DNA of 64,000 nt from Muricea muricata (lineage: Eukaryota > Cnidaria > Anthozoa > Malacalcyonacea > Plexauridae). The notes below the pieces were generated by a model. The model searched no databases, had not been told where the DNA came from, and saw nothing but the letters and a program-made list of their open reading frames with translations. The stretch covers positions 4,431,501-4,495,500 of the forward strand of contig OY979726.1 in NCBI GenBank assembly GCA_963855995.1, written 5' to 3'. This document shows, in pieces, positions 11,257 through 24,573 of the stretch. Position 1 is the stretch's first letter; each line of letters opens with the position of its first letter. Position numbers and translations under genes: made by a program.

Positions 11257-12462
11257 TATATCTATCTCAATATGCGTATACGACTCATACCGCCATAAAA
11301 CAGTAATTAGTACCTTAATATAAATATATCTGATACATACCTGAATATAAACATATCTGATACACTCAGCTGGATTAGTGCTAAAACAGATCTTAAATAA
11401 TCATAAACTTAACTTTTATGGTCCAGTCTCACACTGTAACTCTTCATGCTACTAAAATACTGATCATGTATATACAAAATGACTAATGGCTACTGGTTCA
11501 AATTTTGTGAATTTTTTTTCGTATCTGCTTTTTTAGTATACTAGTGTACGTCAAATTTCAGGCAATTTTGCTCCTTCAAACATTCACACGTTCAAAGTCA
11601 TACAATAGGCCATATAAATTAATAAATTACTCGATTCTCATCATTTAAAAATGAAATTTGAATGATGTTTACTGTTGAACTTTTTAAATTTAAATTTAAA
11701 AAGTTCAATTGATTCGTACAATTCACAACGCGAGTTCGACTTACCTCGCGTCGTATACAGGCATACAAGTTATCACAACCACTCAACTCAACCTAGGAAT
11801 TACTCCCTACACTATTATATTGGTAAATTCCATAAAAAACTGCACTATTTTCAAAACGCTCTGTGGTGTGCAGTTATAATTACTATATAAAATTTCCGCC
11901 CACTTAGTCATGTTTCCCTAGTCCTAATTTAACACTTGGTAGCAACAATTTATGCAATTTATGATACAGATCACATTATGTCTCTGCACATGTCCTCGTC
12001 TTTACGACCCCCAAAGTTTTGAGCTTGCATTCTTCCAAGGCCTCGTCATATGATAACTCAGCAAGCATTCGGCTACGCTCAGTTTAACTTGTGTCTTCAT
12101 ATGCATTTGTTACATTCCCATGGCAACATACGAAGGTGGGTAGCAGTGATATGGTAATGTTTGCCAAATATATTCTTACGTCTGGACGTCAACAGGTAAC
12201 AGTGTTTTTGCTCTTTGGCAAAAATCACTGTATCATGCACTAAGGCATAATGGCTATACTTGCTTTTCATATACGTCAAGACATTACGTAATACTTTTAC
12301 CCATATTTTTCATAGATAATCAAATGTACATTCTAAGGCATATCAGTCGTGCTGTCGTGGCAACTTTTATGGGGCAACTCAGTTATTTGCGTGCAGACAT
12401 AGTCAAGGAACTCTGTGGACTGGAAAAATCGCAGACATAGTAAAACTAGCTTCCGTATCAAT

Positions 12463-12732
12463 AATTTTGTGGAAACACCACGTAAATTTAGCATTGAAAA
12501 GCTTTCGATCCGTTAGTTCCGATCATCAGTGCTAATGCTGCGACTAATTTAAATTCACATGTCCCTTGCAATGAATCTTTCAAACATATAGGACTAAGCT
12601 TGGCAATCTGGGTGGAACGTGCAATTTTTTGAATTTGATAATCTGAGTGGAATTTTGTTGAAAGTTTCAAACGAAGATGCGGAAATCATTCTTTTAGCCA
12701 ATAATAAACTTACGTGGAGTTTCCACAAAATT
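12463..12732. mobile_element. Foldback upstream of gene B promoter
   Basis: Unit 2 counterpart of 5083-5353. The arms 'aattttgtggaaacaccacg' and 'cgtggagtttccacaaaatt' are better matched here than in unit 1. Confidence 0.65.
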
Positions 12733-12929
12733 ATACTTTGATTTATAATCACTATGCACAAAAACGAGAAACGTATGTGCCAGGAATTTTTTGCTGAAAT
12801 TTGTATGAGTGGGAATGGAATGTCATTGAGCTTCTGCCGGCACGTTTGCTGTTCGTTACGCATGTGCGTAAGGGGTATCAGGAAATTTTTTAAAAATAAC
12901 TTCTCGCGTCATCTGAATAGGTGATATCA

Positions 12930-13065
12930 TTCCAAAATTCCCAGGAAAACTACTAATGATCTGATATATAAGGACGTAAGGGCGTCTTATTTCATTACCT
13001 CGTTCGAATTGGTGGAGACATACTGAGCTGTATATATTGCAGATTTATAGTTTTCCAAGTCGGTT
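12930..13065 (+). promoter_or_regulatory. Promoter and 5' UTR of IL-17-like gene B
   Basis: TATATAAGG at 12965-12973 lies about 100 bp before the start codon. The upstream TTCCCAGGAAAAC block and the downstream 'gacgtaagggcgtcttatt' stretch are shared with the other units. Confidence 0.6.
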
Positions 13066-15332
13066 ATGAAGAAGGACATTTTATTAACGGTAATTTGATT
13101 TATAATCACATTCTATAACCTGTTGACGTTGATATTATATTTCCTACATCATAAATTTCTGTTTTAAGTTTAGTAGTCAATTTCTGTTTTAAGTTAAGTA
13201 GTCAATCACAGTATCAAATGAATCCTCTAATCTTATGTATTGAATGAAAAATGGAATATGCTTCAGGCCCTCCACAATAAATATAACGTTCGATAGTATA
13301 TCAGTCGAAATTGTCCTTTGCTGACACGAGACAGTTATCCGAACTTTGCTGATGATGTCAGCAGGACCGTAGCTTGAGGCGTAATTGGGGTTGGGGAGCG
13401 GAGGGGGAGCAGGAATTATTTCAAAATTAGTTCTGTCAAGAAAACAAAGGCCCACATTGCATGGTGGTTACTTGTGCCTCTTTACGACAGTTTTAGTCGT
13501 GCAATTCCTTCCGCGAATTTATAATCCGTCGCATTTCAAATAGAAATTTCTATTTGACGTGAATTGGATATCTTATTAATGGATCCAAGATAACATTTTC
13601 AACCAGAATTATAGTTCTAGACCCGGCTTTTGATTCCAATTTCCAACCAGTATAAGGCATGTACATTCGATGGAAATGTGATGACAAAAACACATCTAAC
13701 AATGACTGACTTAAATGATGATCACTATTTTAAATACTCAAGCAACGTTTCACAGCTCATGCATTTTCCTCTACTCAAATAGTAGTAATCTGTTATAAAG
13801 TTACTTTTTCAGGTTTTTGTTTTCATTTCAGTTATAATATTATAACTAGGGTTATAGCCAGGCTATCACTTATATTTAAATATTTAATTAATATTTACAG
13901 AACTCTTACAATCTTATTGCGACAAGTGAGATTATTTTAGCTGCTACTTGGGAAGGTAGTTCCTGTAAAAGATTCCTGTAAACGTAGCAGTTTAATTGAA
14001 TTGTACACGAATGACGTATATGTACAACTTCCTTAGTTCAAGTGATTTCCGCGCTCACTTTACAATTAAATGGTGAACCTTACAGCTAATCAGTCAAAGT
14101 TGGCATCGACAACTGTAAAAATGTGCAATACGAGCCTCAAAACAATGATCGGAAGAATCACAGTTTTACATGCAAATGTAAAGATATGATACTAAATATT
14201 ATAATTGTAATCCCGCAATGTAACTGATGTGCTGAACCCATTTAAAACTATAATATCCTCATAATTTTTTGGTCGCTCTTATTGCACGTTTCATTGACCA
14301 TTGTCAATGTCAACAATAAGCTGCATGTGTGCTAAACGCGTTTTCTACTTTAGTTAGAATTTGTGTTAACGTATAGATGTTATAGTTCTAATACTCGCAA
14401 TACTTTGTAGGCAGTTTCACTATTCTTAATTGACGTTTTTGTGCTCCTGTTTGTTTTAGACATTAATTAAACTTCCAGAGGTATAACAACACACGTTTAA
14501 CAGAAAATAAAGCGATTTTTATAAGAAAATTTTTTGCGACACCTTATAAGAAAAACACATTATACTGCAGATACCCGTAAACATATATCTTAGTTAAATA
14601 TACTACGTTGCTTGAGCTGCGAAAATCTCGCAAAATGCAAACTTATGCCAGCAAAGATAAATATTTTGTTATAATGTTATCAACGATTTATAAAATACAT
14701 GACATTATAATTAAAGTATAATTTTGTGGGAACACCACGTAATCTTATTATCGCCAAGCTTTCCTAAATTTTTTCTCTAGTTCTAATTGAAGGCTTGGTA
14801 GCAACCATTTATAGCTTGACGATGATAAATTTACGCGGTGTTTCCTCAGAATTATACTTTGATTAATTAATAATCACCATGCAAACATACAAAGAGCTTA
14901 TTACATAACATTTTCTCTTCTTCGCAGGCCTATTTTATGTTGCTGTGTGCATTGATACACATTGAAGGCAAACCAGTCGGAAAATGCAAGAGTTCTCCCC
15001 CAAAAGGTGGAAAAGTTGCAACATACAGAAAAAAGTTCTTGTTTGTGAACGACACTCAACCACCTCCAATTCAAAACGGTGGAGCGACGCGACCGAACGC
15101 AGGAAATTCAAATTGTCCTTGGGAGTGGGATACTAGCTTTGATACAGCAAGAAAACCTATGGTCATCGCAAAAGCAAAATGTACACCTGACCTGAAATGT
15201 GACGCGAAGAGGTGCCGAGAGATCGTCTACCACCACCAGGTTTTGCGACAACATAAAGATTGCGACACTGGAGAGTTGGTTTGGAAGTGGGAATTTGAAC
15301 CATTGCCAATAGCATACGTCTTCGATGTATAA
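13066..15332 (+). CDS. IL-17-like secreted cytokine, copy B (two exons)
   Basis: Exon 1 is 13066-13089 (M-K-K-D-I-L-L-T), intron 13090-14927 (1838 bp, phase 0), exon 2 14928-15332. The protein has 142 residues with the same signal peptide, six mature cysteines and CPWEWD core as copy A. By eye, exon 2 differs from copy A at six bases; four change the residue (T to I in the proline-rich loop, L to P after AKC, E to D after C120, Y to F near the C-terminus). There are no stops, and the splice sites are intact. Copies A and B are the closest pair. Confidence 0.78.
14718..14855. mobile_element. Foldback at the 3' end of the gene B intron
   Basis: Counterpart of 7341-7480 with the same arms and the same distance to the acceptor. 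Confidence 0.6.
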
Positions 15333-15715
15333 AAGAAAAGATATGGGACTATTTTATTGTTAGGTATTTATAGAAAACATATAAGGGCGGGAAGATTCAA
15401 ATTAGTTAGAGAAGTTCTGAAATACATTCCTATGCATACGAAATATTGTAAATATATACCTTTGGGAGTTTTAAAAAACATTTCCACACTGCATAATATT
15501 TGTCATACATATAGTATCGTTATTTATTTAGTTTTCGTGTTGTAGTATTTATAGTTAGATATTTAGTTTTATTTATTCTACAAAATATTTAACAAGGAGC
15601 TAGATTAGCGTCATTGATATATAATATCGTTCTAAAAGGAAAGTCAGATTTTTCATCTGATATCAAAGAATTTTAGAGATTAATATATTTTAAGAAATTT
15701 ACAAATAAAAGATTT
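15333..15715 (+). promoter_or_regulatory. 3' UTR of gene B: AU-rich elements and poly(A) signal
   Basis: TTATTTATTTA at 15520-15530, TTATTTATT at 15569-15577 and AATAAA at 15704-15709, in the same order and spacing as in gene A. Confidence 0.6.
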
Positions 15716-16542
15716 TATCTAATGAATGAGTGAATTATCTTTTCGTTGGGCTAACTTGTTATAAATTGTCAAAATTCATCATACGTAATTGTTATCAACT
15801 CCTGTGCGCGCTTGAAGCTAATTCTAGTTTTCACTGCGACAAGTATTACGCAAACCGATAACCTCATATAATTAATAGTTATTCTACGAACTCGAGTCGT
15901 ATATGAGCTATATACGACGAAAGTGAGTATAGAATAACTGTTTTATTATATAGACAACAACTGCTACCAAAAAAACTTCCCAGTTAGATTTTAATAAAAT
16001 ATACTTATTAGTCAGTTTAGCAATGTAAACAACTTCAGCTAATACCGCATAACACACTACATATCGTTTGATTTAAAATTGTGTTTCAAACAAACACACA
16101 ACTTGTTGATCTCAAAATTGAGCACAGTGTTTGTTATTATATAGCAACTCAAAACAATTATAATCTTTTCCAGCTTTCAGGAGACTTATTCAGTGTTAAT
16201 TGGTAAAAAAACTGTATTTTATACTTGTTCAAGTGTCAATCAGATTACAAAATAATTAATATTCGATGGCAGTCTGTACAACTACTATAACACTGCAAAC
16301 TGCATGACAACTGCATGTTTAAAGAGTGGGAAATGGTTCGAATGAAGCGGAACGCAAATGTTTTAATACTTTGACCTTTATTTTAATTGTGGCCCAACTA
16401 TATTATTATTGGTCAAATTAAAAATCCTCGGCCTGATTCACCGAACACATTTTAGACACGATTCAGGGGAATGTATTTTCTTAAATCACGCGTTACGATA
16501 CGCAAATAACGCTAATCACGGGCTACGAAAATACCATTGTCT

Positions 16543-16557
16543 CCCCCCCCCCCCCCC
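16543..16557. repeat. Poly-C tract (15 C)
   Basis: Unit 2 counterpart of the run at 9177-9194; length differs between units. Confidence 0.9.
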
Positions 16558-18374
16558 AATAAACGTTTGGGGATAGGAATTACATATTTGGGTACAGTCT
16601 CGATGTCTTTCAAGATCCAGTTAACTACACTTATTTGATTTATGTTAAAAACTTACAAATGTCAAACTCATTGCTTAATTGATAAGTCGATAACAATAAA
16701 ACCAATTTACAGGCTCCAATATTTATCACTATTTGAAAACTGAAGTATAGCAGATACAAATTCGTAGCATCCAAATCGCAATTAAATAAGTTTCAACACT
16801 GACGCCATGCAGCCACACTTATTCTAGCGTTTTCTTTTTGGTGACTATACTGAGATCGATTCTCTCAGCGAAATTAATATTGTTTTTCAAAAAACTACGT
16901 ACTAACCGTCATTATTATCCAACTAATTCATGTTGTAAAGACAAAGCGCTAAGCCATAGCGTAACCATAGCGAAGCCAGCCAGACAATTTTACCCAAAAC
17001 GCAAATTTTAAATCGTTAACATAATTCATTTCTTTAAAAGAAATCGTTTTCGTGGCTATAAAGACGGAATTAAATATTTGCACAGCATCACCACATTGTC
17101 CAGCTAGCTCATCGCCATTGGCAACAAACACATATTTCAACAGCGTAGCTTAAATTTTAGAGAACCTCACTATTGCAAAACAGAGAGGAAGCCACGGCTC
17201 TCTTGGCCCTCCTCTTGTAATTTTCCTGTTTAACAGGGACCTTAATTGTTTTGGAATCGTAATTTTATTTTTCCGGTATCAAAGCTGTCGAAAAAATTGT
17301 AAAATCATTGTGTTCTGCCAATGAATGGATCATTATGAGTTACATATTATGTCTCAATATAAGACTCGTATACCGCTATATCACTCATAATGCCATAAAG
17401 CAGTAGATGACTCCATTGGTGCCTGAATATGGGGGATTTTTGTCCATTTTTGCTTATCATGCACCAGCCAGGTTTCAGCTAGATCCAGCATACGCTATAT
17501 ATTGGCCTTCGGGTGATGTTTGTTTAAAAAAAAAGGAAATTCTAACTATGTGTGTTATATATGCGTATATGACTCATAACGCCATAAAACAGTAATTAGT
17601 ACCTGAATATAAATATTTCTGATACATACCTGAATATAAATATATCTGATACATTAAGCTGGATTAGTGCTAAAACAGATCTTAAATAATCATAAACTTA
17701 ACTTTTATGGTCCGGTCTCATACTGTAACTCTTCATGCTACTAAAATACTGATCATATACCCAAAATGACCAATGGCTACTGGTTCAAATTTTGTGGGGG
17801 TTTTTTTCGTATCTGCTTTTTTAGTATACTAGTGTACGTCAAATTTCAGACAATTTTGCTCCTTCAAACATTCGCACGTTCAAAGTCATACAATAGGCCA
17901 TATAAATTAACAAATTACTCGATTCTCGTCATTTAAAAATGAAATTTGAATGATGTTTACTGTTGAACTTTTTAAATTTAAATTTAAAAAGTTCAGTTGA
18001 TTTAAATAATGTGTTCATTTGTTACATTCCCATGGCAACATACGAGGGTGGATAGCAGTGATATAGTAAAGTTTGCCAAATATGTTCTTACGTCTGGAGG
18101 TCAACAGGTAACAGTGTTTTTGTTCTTTGGCAAAAATCACTGTGTCATGCACTAAGGCATAATGGCTATACTTGCTCTTCATATACGTCAAAATATTACA
18201 TAATACTTTTACCCACATTTTTCATAGATAATCAAACGTACATTCGAAAGCATATCAGTCGTGCTATCGTGTCAACTTTTATGGGGCAACTCAGTTGTTT
18301 GCGTGCAGAGAAAGTCAAGGAACTCTGTGGACTGGAAAAATCGCAGACATAGTAAAACTAGCTTCCGTATCAAT

Positions 18375-18658
18375 AATTTTGTGGAAACACCACGTAAATT
18401 TAGTATTGAAAAGCTTTCCATCGGTTAGTTCCGATCTTCGTCAGTGCTAATACTGCGACTAATTTAAATTCACATGTCCCTTGCAATGAATCTTTCGAAC
18501 ATATAGAACGGAAGCTTGGCAATCTGGGTGGAACGTGCAATTTGTTGAATTTGATAATCTGAGTGGAATTTTGTTGAAAGTTTCAATAGAAGATGCGGAA
18601 ATCATTCTCTTAGCCGATAATAAATTTACGTGGAGTACCCACAAAATTATACTTTGAT
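18375..18658. mobile_element. Foldback upstream of gene C promoter
   Basis: Unit 3 counterpart of 5083-5353; arms 'aattttgtggaaacaccacg' and 'cgtggagtacccacaaaatt'. Confidence 0.65.
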
Positions 18659-18849
18659 TTATAATCACCATGCCAAAGTACGAGAAAGGTAGGTGCCAGG
18701 AACTTTTTGCTGAAGTTTGTATAAGTGGCAACGAAATCTAATTGAACTTCTGCCGGTACGTTTGCTGTTTGTTACGCATGTGCGTATAAGGGGGTATCAG
18801 GAAATTTTTTAAAAATAACTTTTCGCGTCATCTGAACAGGTGATATCAT

Positions 18850-18986
18850 TTCAAAATTCCCAGGAAAACTACTTATGATCTGATATATACAAGGACGTAA
18901 GGGCGTCTTATTTCATTACCTCGTTCGAATTGGTGGAGACATACTGAGCTGTATATATTGCAGATTTATAGTTTTCCAAGTCGGTT
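18850..18986 (+). promoter_or_regulatory. Promoter and 5' UTR of IL-17-like gene C
   Basis: A TATATAC box at 18884-18890 has one change from the A and B boxes. The TTCCCAGGAAAAC block lies just upstream at about 18857-18869, and the leader is well conserved. Confidence 0.55.
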
Positions 18987-21259
18987 ATGGAGAAGGACAT
19001 TTTATTAATGGTAATTTGATTTATAATCACATTCTATAACCTGTTGACGTCGATATTATATTTCCTACATCATAAATTTCTGTTTTAAGTTTAGTAGTCA
19101 ATTTCTGTTTTAAGTTAAGTAGTCAATCACAGTATTAAATGAATCCTCTCAAATTATGCCTTGAATGAAAGATGGAATATGCTTTAGGCCCTCCACAATT
19201 AATATAACGTTCGATAGTATATCGGTCGGAAGTGTCTTGTGCTGACACGAGACAGTTATCCGAACTTTGCTGATGATGTCAGCAGGACCGTAGCTTGAGG
19301 CGTAATTGGAGTTGGGGAGCGGAGGGGGAGCAGGAATTATTTCAAAATTAGTTCTGTCAAGAAACAAAGGCCCACATTGCATGTTGGTTACTTGTGCCTC
19401 TTTAAGACAGTTTTAGTCGTGGCATTTCCTTCCGCGAATTTATAATCCGTCGCATTTCAAATAAAGATTTCTATTTACGTGAATTGGATATCTTATTAAT
19501 GGATCCAAGATAACATTTTCAACCAGAATTATAGTTCTAGACCCGGCTTTTGATTCCAATTTCCAACCAGTATAAGGCATGCATGTACATTCGATGGAAA
19601 TGCGATGACAAAAACACATCTAACAATGACTGACTTAAATGATGATCACTATTTTAAATACTCAAGCAACGTTTCACAGCTCATGCATTTTCCTCTACTC
19701 AAATAGTAGTAATCTGTTATTAAATTACTTTTTCAGGTTTTTGTTTTCATTTCAGTTATAATATTATAACTAGGGTTATAGCCAGGCTATCACTTGCATT
19801 TAAATATTTAATATTTACAGAACTTTTGCAATCTTTTTGCTACAAGCGAGATTATTTTAACTGCCACTTGGGAAGGTAGTTCCTGTAAAAGATTCCTGTA
19901 AACGTAGCAGTTTAATTGAATTGTACACGAATGACGTATATGTACAACTTCCTTAGTTCAAATAATTTCCGCGCTCATTTTACAATTAAATGATAAACCT
20001 TACAGCTAATCAGTTAAGGTTGACATCGACAACTGTAAAAATGTGCAATATAAGCGCCAAAAGAATGATCGGAAGAATCACAGTTTTACATGCAAATGTA
20101 AAGATATGATACTAAATGTTATAATTGTAATCCCGCATGACACTGATGTGCTGAACCTATTTAAAACTATAGTATCCCCATAATTTTTCGGTCGCTCTTA
20201 TTGCATTTTAATTGAATTTTGTCAATGTCGCTAGAATAGGCTCCATGTGTCCTAAACGCGTTTCCACTTTAGTTAGAATTTGTGTTAACGTATAGATGTT
20301 AGTTCTAATACTCGACATACTCTGTAGGCAGTTTCCCTATTCTTAATTGACGTTTTGTGGTCCTATTTGTTTTAGACGTTAATTAAACTTCCAGACGAAT
20401 AACAACACACGTTTAACAGAAAATAAAGCGATTTTTATAAGGGAATTTTTTGGAGACACCTCATAAGCAAAACACATTATACTGCAGATACCCGTAAACA
20501 TATATCTTAGTTAAATATACTACGTTGCTTGAGCTGCGAAGTGCGAAAATCTCGCAAAATGCAAACTTATGCCAGCAAAGATAAATATTTTGTTATAGTG
20601 TTATCAACGATTTATTAAATACATGACATTTTAATTAAAGTATAATTTTGTGGGAACACAACGTAAACTTATTATCGCCAAGCTTTCCTAATTTTTTTCT
20701 CTAGTTCTAATTGAAGACTTGGTAGCAACCATTCATGGCTTGGCGATGATAACTTTACGCGGTGTTTCCTCAGAATTATACTTTGACTTTAAATTAATAA
20801 TCACCATGAAAACATACAAGGAACTTACTACATAACATTTTCTCTTTTTCGTAGGCCTGTTTGATGTTGCTGTGTGCATTGATACACATTGAAGGCAAAC
20901 CAGTCGGAAAATGCAAGAGTTCTCCCCCAAAAGGTGGAAAAGTTGTCACATACAGAAAAAAGTTCTTGTTTGTGAACGACACTCAACCACCTCCAATTCA
21001 AAACGGTGGAGCGACGCGACCAAACGCAGGAAATTCGAATTGTCCTTGGGAGTGGGATACTAGCATTGATTCCGCAAGAAAACCTATGGTCATCGCAAAA
21101 GCAAAATGTACACCTGACCTGAAATGTGACGCGAAGAAGTGCCGAGAGATCGTCTACAACCACAAGGTTTTGCGAAAACATAAAGATTGCGACACTGGAG
21201 AGTTGGTTTGGAAGTGGGAATTTGAACCATTGCCAATAGCATATGTCTACCATGTATAA
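18987..21259 (+). CDS. IL-17-like secreted cytokine, copy C (two exons)
   Basis: Exon 1 is 18987-19010 (M-E-K-D-I-L-L-M), intron 19011-20854 (1844 bp, phase 0; acceptor tctttttcgtag), exon 2 20855-21259. The protein has 142 residues with an intact signal peptide, six mature cysteines and CPWEWD. By eye it differs from copy B in exon 2 at about 11 residues, including F to I and T to S just after CPWEWD, two Q to K changes around VLR, and Y-H-V at the C-terminus. Residue-changing differences clearly outnumber silent ones. A long minus-strand ORF across this exon is a shadow. Confidence 0.78.
20641..20779. mobile_element. Foldback at the 3' end of the gene C intron
   Basis: Counterpart of 7341-7480 and 14718-14855. 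Confidence 0.6.
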
Positions 21260-21635
21260 AAGATGGGACTATTTTATTGTTAACTATTTATAAAAAACAT
21301 GTATGGGCGGGAAGATTTTCAGACTTTCAAATTAGCTAGAGAAGTTTTAAAATACATTCGTATGCATACGAAATATTGTAAATATATACCTTTAGGAGTT
21401 TTAAAAACATTTCCATGCTGCATAATATTACGTTATCTATTTAGTTTTCGTGTTGTAGTATTTATAGTTAGATATGATATTTAGTTTTATTTATTCTACA
21501 AAATATTTAACAAGGAGCTATATTAGCGTAATTGATATATAATATCGTTCTAAAAGGAAAGTTAGATTTTTCATCTGATATCAAAGATGTTTAGAGATTA
21601 ATATATTTTAAGAAATTTACAAATAAAAGATTTTA
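21260..21635 (+). promoter_or_regulatory. 3' UTR of gene C: AU-rich element and poly(A) signal
   Basis: The first nonamer seen in A and B is broken by one change (TTATCTATT), but TTATTTATT at 21487-21495 and AATAAA at 21622-21627 are kept. Confidence 0.55.
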
Positions 21636-22837
21636 TATAATGAATGAGTGAATTATCTTTTTGTTGGGCTAACTTGTTGCAAATTAGTGAAAATAAGTCG
21701 TTATAAATTGTCAAAATTCATTATACGTTGTTATCAACTTCTGTGCGCACTGTAAGCTAATTCTAGTTTTCACTGCGACAAGTTTTAAGCAAACCGATAA
21801 CCTCATATAATTAATACTTATTCTACGAACTCGTGTCGTATATGAGCTATATACGACAAAAGTGAGTATAGAATAACTGTTTTATTATATAGACAACAAC
21901 TGCTACCAAAAAAACTTCCCAGTTAGATTTTAATAAAATATATTTATTAGTCAGTTTAGCAATGTAAACAACTTCAGCTAATACCGCATAAAACACTACT
22001 TATCGTTATTTAAAATTATGTTTCAAACAAACACACAACTTGTTGATCTCAAAATTGAGCACAGTGTTTGTTATTATAGCAATTCAAAACAATTATAATC
22101 TTTTCCAGCTTTCGGGAGACTTATTCAGCATTAATTGGTAAAAAACTGTATTTTATACTTGTTCAGGTGACAATCAGATTAGAATAATCAATATTCGATG
22201 GCAGTCTATACAACTACTATAACTACCATATCACGCATTACGATACGCAAATAACGCTAATCACGGGCTACGAAAACACCATTGTTTCCCTCCCCTCCCC
22301 CCTCCCCGGCCCTCCTAAACCTTTGGGGATAGGAATTACATATTTTGGTACAGTCTCGATGTCTTTCAGGATCCAGTCAACTACACTTATTTTATTTATG
22401 TTAAAAACTTACAAATGTCAAACTCATTGCTTAATTGATAAGTCGATAACAATAAAACCAATTTACAGGCTCCAATATTTATTACTATTTGAAAACTGAA
22501 GTATAGCAGATACAAATTCGTAGCATCCAAATCGCAATTAAATAAGTTTCAACAGCGACGCTATGCAGCCACACTTATTCTAGCGTTTTCTTTTTGGCGA
22601 CTACACTGAGATCTATTCTCTCAGCAAAATTTTTTTTTTTAAAACTTAACGTACTAACCTTCATGATTATAGAGCTAACTCATGTTCTCAAGACAAAACG
22701 CTAAGAGGAAACCATACAACAAACAGTAGCGAAGCCGGCCAGACATTTTTGCCCAAACCGCAAACTTTAAATGGTTAACATAATTCATTTCCGTTGGCAG
22801 CAAACATATATTTCAACAGCGTAGGCTAAATTTTAGA

Positions 22838-23339
22838 ATTGAATGAACAGATTTCTCTGCGAAGACTCTATATAGAAATATACACATTTACCCCCATCTG
22901 TACAGCATGATTTGGAGGAAAACGGTTTGCAAAATCAACATGCAGCCACTATTTTGTACGTAATTTGCAGGTACATAAGCACAACTCTTATTCACAGGAC
23001 AAAGTCGTGAGGTATTGTATTATAATAAATTTAAAATAGCAAAAAATACCTTATCATTTGCTAATCCGAACGTTATAGCCCAGTAAGATTATTGTCAGAT
23101 TATTGTATCCAATAAATTATTTGTATTATCACGGTTAGGGTTGAGGTTTGGATCATAGTTAAATTTATATGCGTGAAAATAGAAATGACAATTCCAAAAA
23201 GTATTGGAATTATCAAACGTTGTAACCAGTAAATTAATTGGGTTACAACTTACAACATTCGGATCGGCTGACACAAAGCCGCTGTGTATTGGTTCTATAC
23301 GACACGGTTGAGTTTGTTTAAAGAAAAGTTGTTTTTCAA
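22838..23339. other. No gene seen
   Basis: Spacer after the last full unit. It shows no coding signal or repeat that I recognise. Confidence 0.4.
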
Positions 23340-23800
23340 GTTTGCCTTATCAGTATTCAGCATGCTTCCCGTTAAATTCCATATTCAAATCTTCCTCGTG
23401 ATGATAGTGCGAAAAAACTAGCATTTGTTTTACATAATACTCATGTTTCATAACTGATTAACCAAGGAAAATTCCTAGCTACCTAAATTGTGGAACAATC
23501 TACCTGCGGAAATACGAAACAAAAAGACTATAAGCTCATTTAAATCGTTACTTAAAACTTTTCTTTTCAAGAGTGGTTCTTAGATGAGATTTTAGTGATG
23601 CACTGTAGCTAAATAGGACTATATCTCTGTTAGTTATAAGTATATTTATTTATTATACTATAGTAACCGTCGTAATGCGCGTTTGAAAACCATTCTTCAA
23701 GTTGATATTTGCACAACATAAATCAATAAATTATTATAATTATATAACCGCAGCATTAATTATATAACCGCATTATTAATTACATACGACGTGATTTAAC
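23340..23800 (+). mobile_element. 5'-truncated LINE relic (reverse transcriptase C-terminus and 3' UTR)
   Basis: From 23479 to the TAG at 23581-23583 one frame reads LPKLWNNLPAEIRNKK and ends KTFLFKSGS. This is the typical C-terminal end of CR1/L2/Jockey-type reverse transcriptase ORFs. Upstream pieces ('SRDDSAKKLAFVLHN') are broken by stops. Only the tail is present; it is a dead fragment. Confidence 0.6.
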
Positions 23801-24059
23801 GGCGGAATAGAGCTGATCGCGGAAATAATCATGCCAGGTACTGCAGAAATACTGATAGGACAAAATCAATATTATTCATTAAGATTCTCCCCAAAATAAA
23901 TGTTATTCGGTTCTCACCTTTCACATTGTTTGTTGCACGTCTGTTAAAGTTGCTGAATGTGAACGTTTTATAAATTTTTGTTCTCTCAACATTGCAATAT
24001 TAAAAATCACACACTATTTCATACTCGAATCATGGCTTCAATATATCATACAGTTTTTA

Positions 24060-24230
24060 ACTAGATCCTCGCCAATAATGTAATTATTGTAAATAAAAAA
24101 AGTATATATTTATAAATATATTATATATTTATAAATATATTTCTATGATATATTATAAATATATTATGTGCAAATAGACTATATTATTCTTTACAAAATC
24201 ATATATATTTTAATGTGTATATATTGGTGA
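24060..24230. repeat. AT-rich low-complexity stretch
   Basis: Repeated 'tatatttataaatatat' blocks, nearly free of G and C. Confidence 0.7.
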
Positions 24231-24573
24231 CAAATTGTAGTATAGAAGCACGACGTCATTGAAGGAAAGGTGCAATTAGAACCCTGTCTGTTGCAAAATT
24301 TTAAAACGGACATAGCATGTGGGTGTCATGCTGTGAAAAGTGAAACTAGCTAAAAATTGCCTTTGTCATGATATTGAGGAAAAGGTAAGATCCCTTCCTA
24401 CATGGTGATTTCCCCTAGTTTTTAATATCTCTTATAGGACGGTTCTGTTGTGCTGAACAAAATGGACAAATTCTGCTTCACTCTGCTTCTCTCGTGGTGG
24501 TGGAAACATCATATAGAAATCTATAATAGTATTAATATTCGTATACATTATGAATTGGTCTTGGAAATACATT

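Larger units (their letters stand above)
9774..17164 (+). repeat. Tandem unit 2 (7.4 kb) carrying IL-17-like gene B
   Basis: Same order of parts as unit 1. It is longer mainly because of a 1.1-kb insertion (10146-11256) and about 400 bp of extra sequence (about 11710-12105) absent from unit 3. Confidence 0.85.
17165..22837 (+). repeat. Tandem unit 3 (5.7 kb) carrying IL-17-like gene C
   Basis: Aligned with units 1 and 2 from 'cctcactatt' to about 22837 ('ggctaaattttaga'), where similarity stops. It lacks the 1.1-kb insertion of unit 2. Its spacer lacks a roughly 130-bp block found in units 1 and 2 before the C-rich tract. Confidence 0.85.

Noticed and set aside
20828..21253. 141-codon minus-strand ORF across IL-17-like exon C
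   Set aside because: It is the reverse shadow of a conserved coding exon; the frame is not kept as a long ORF in A, B or D.
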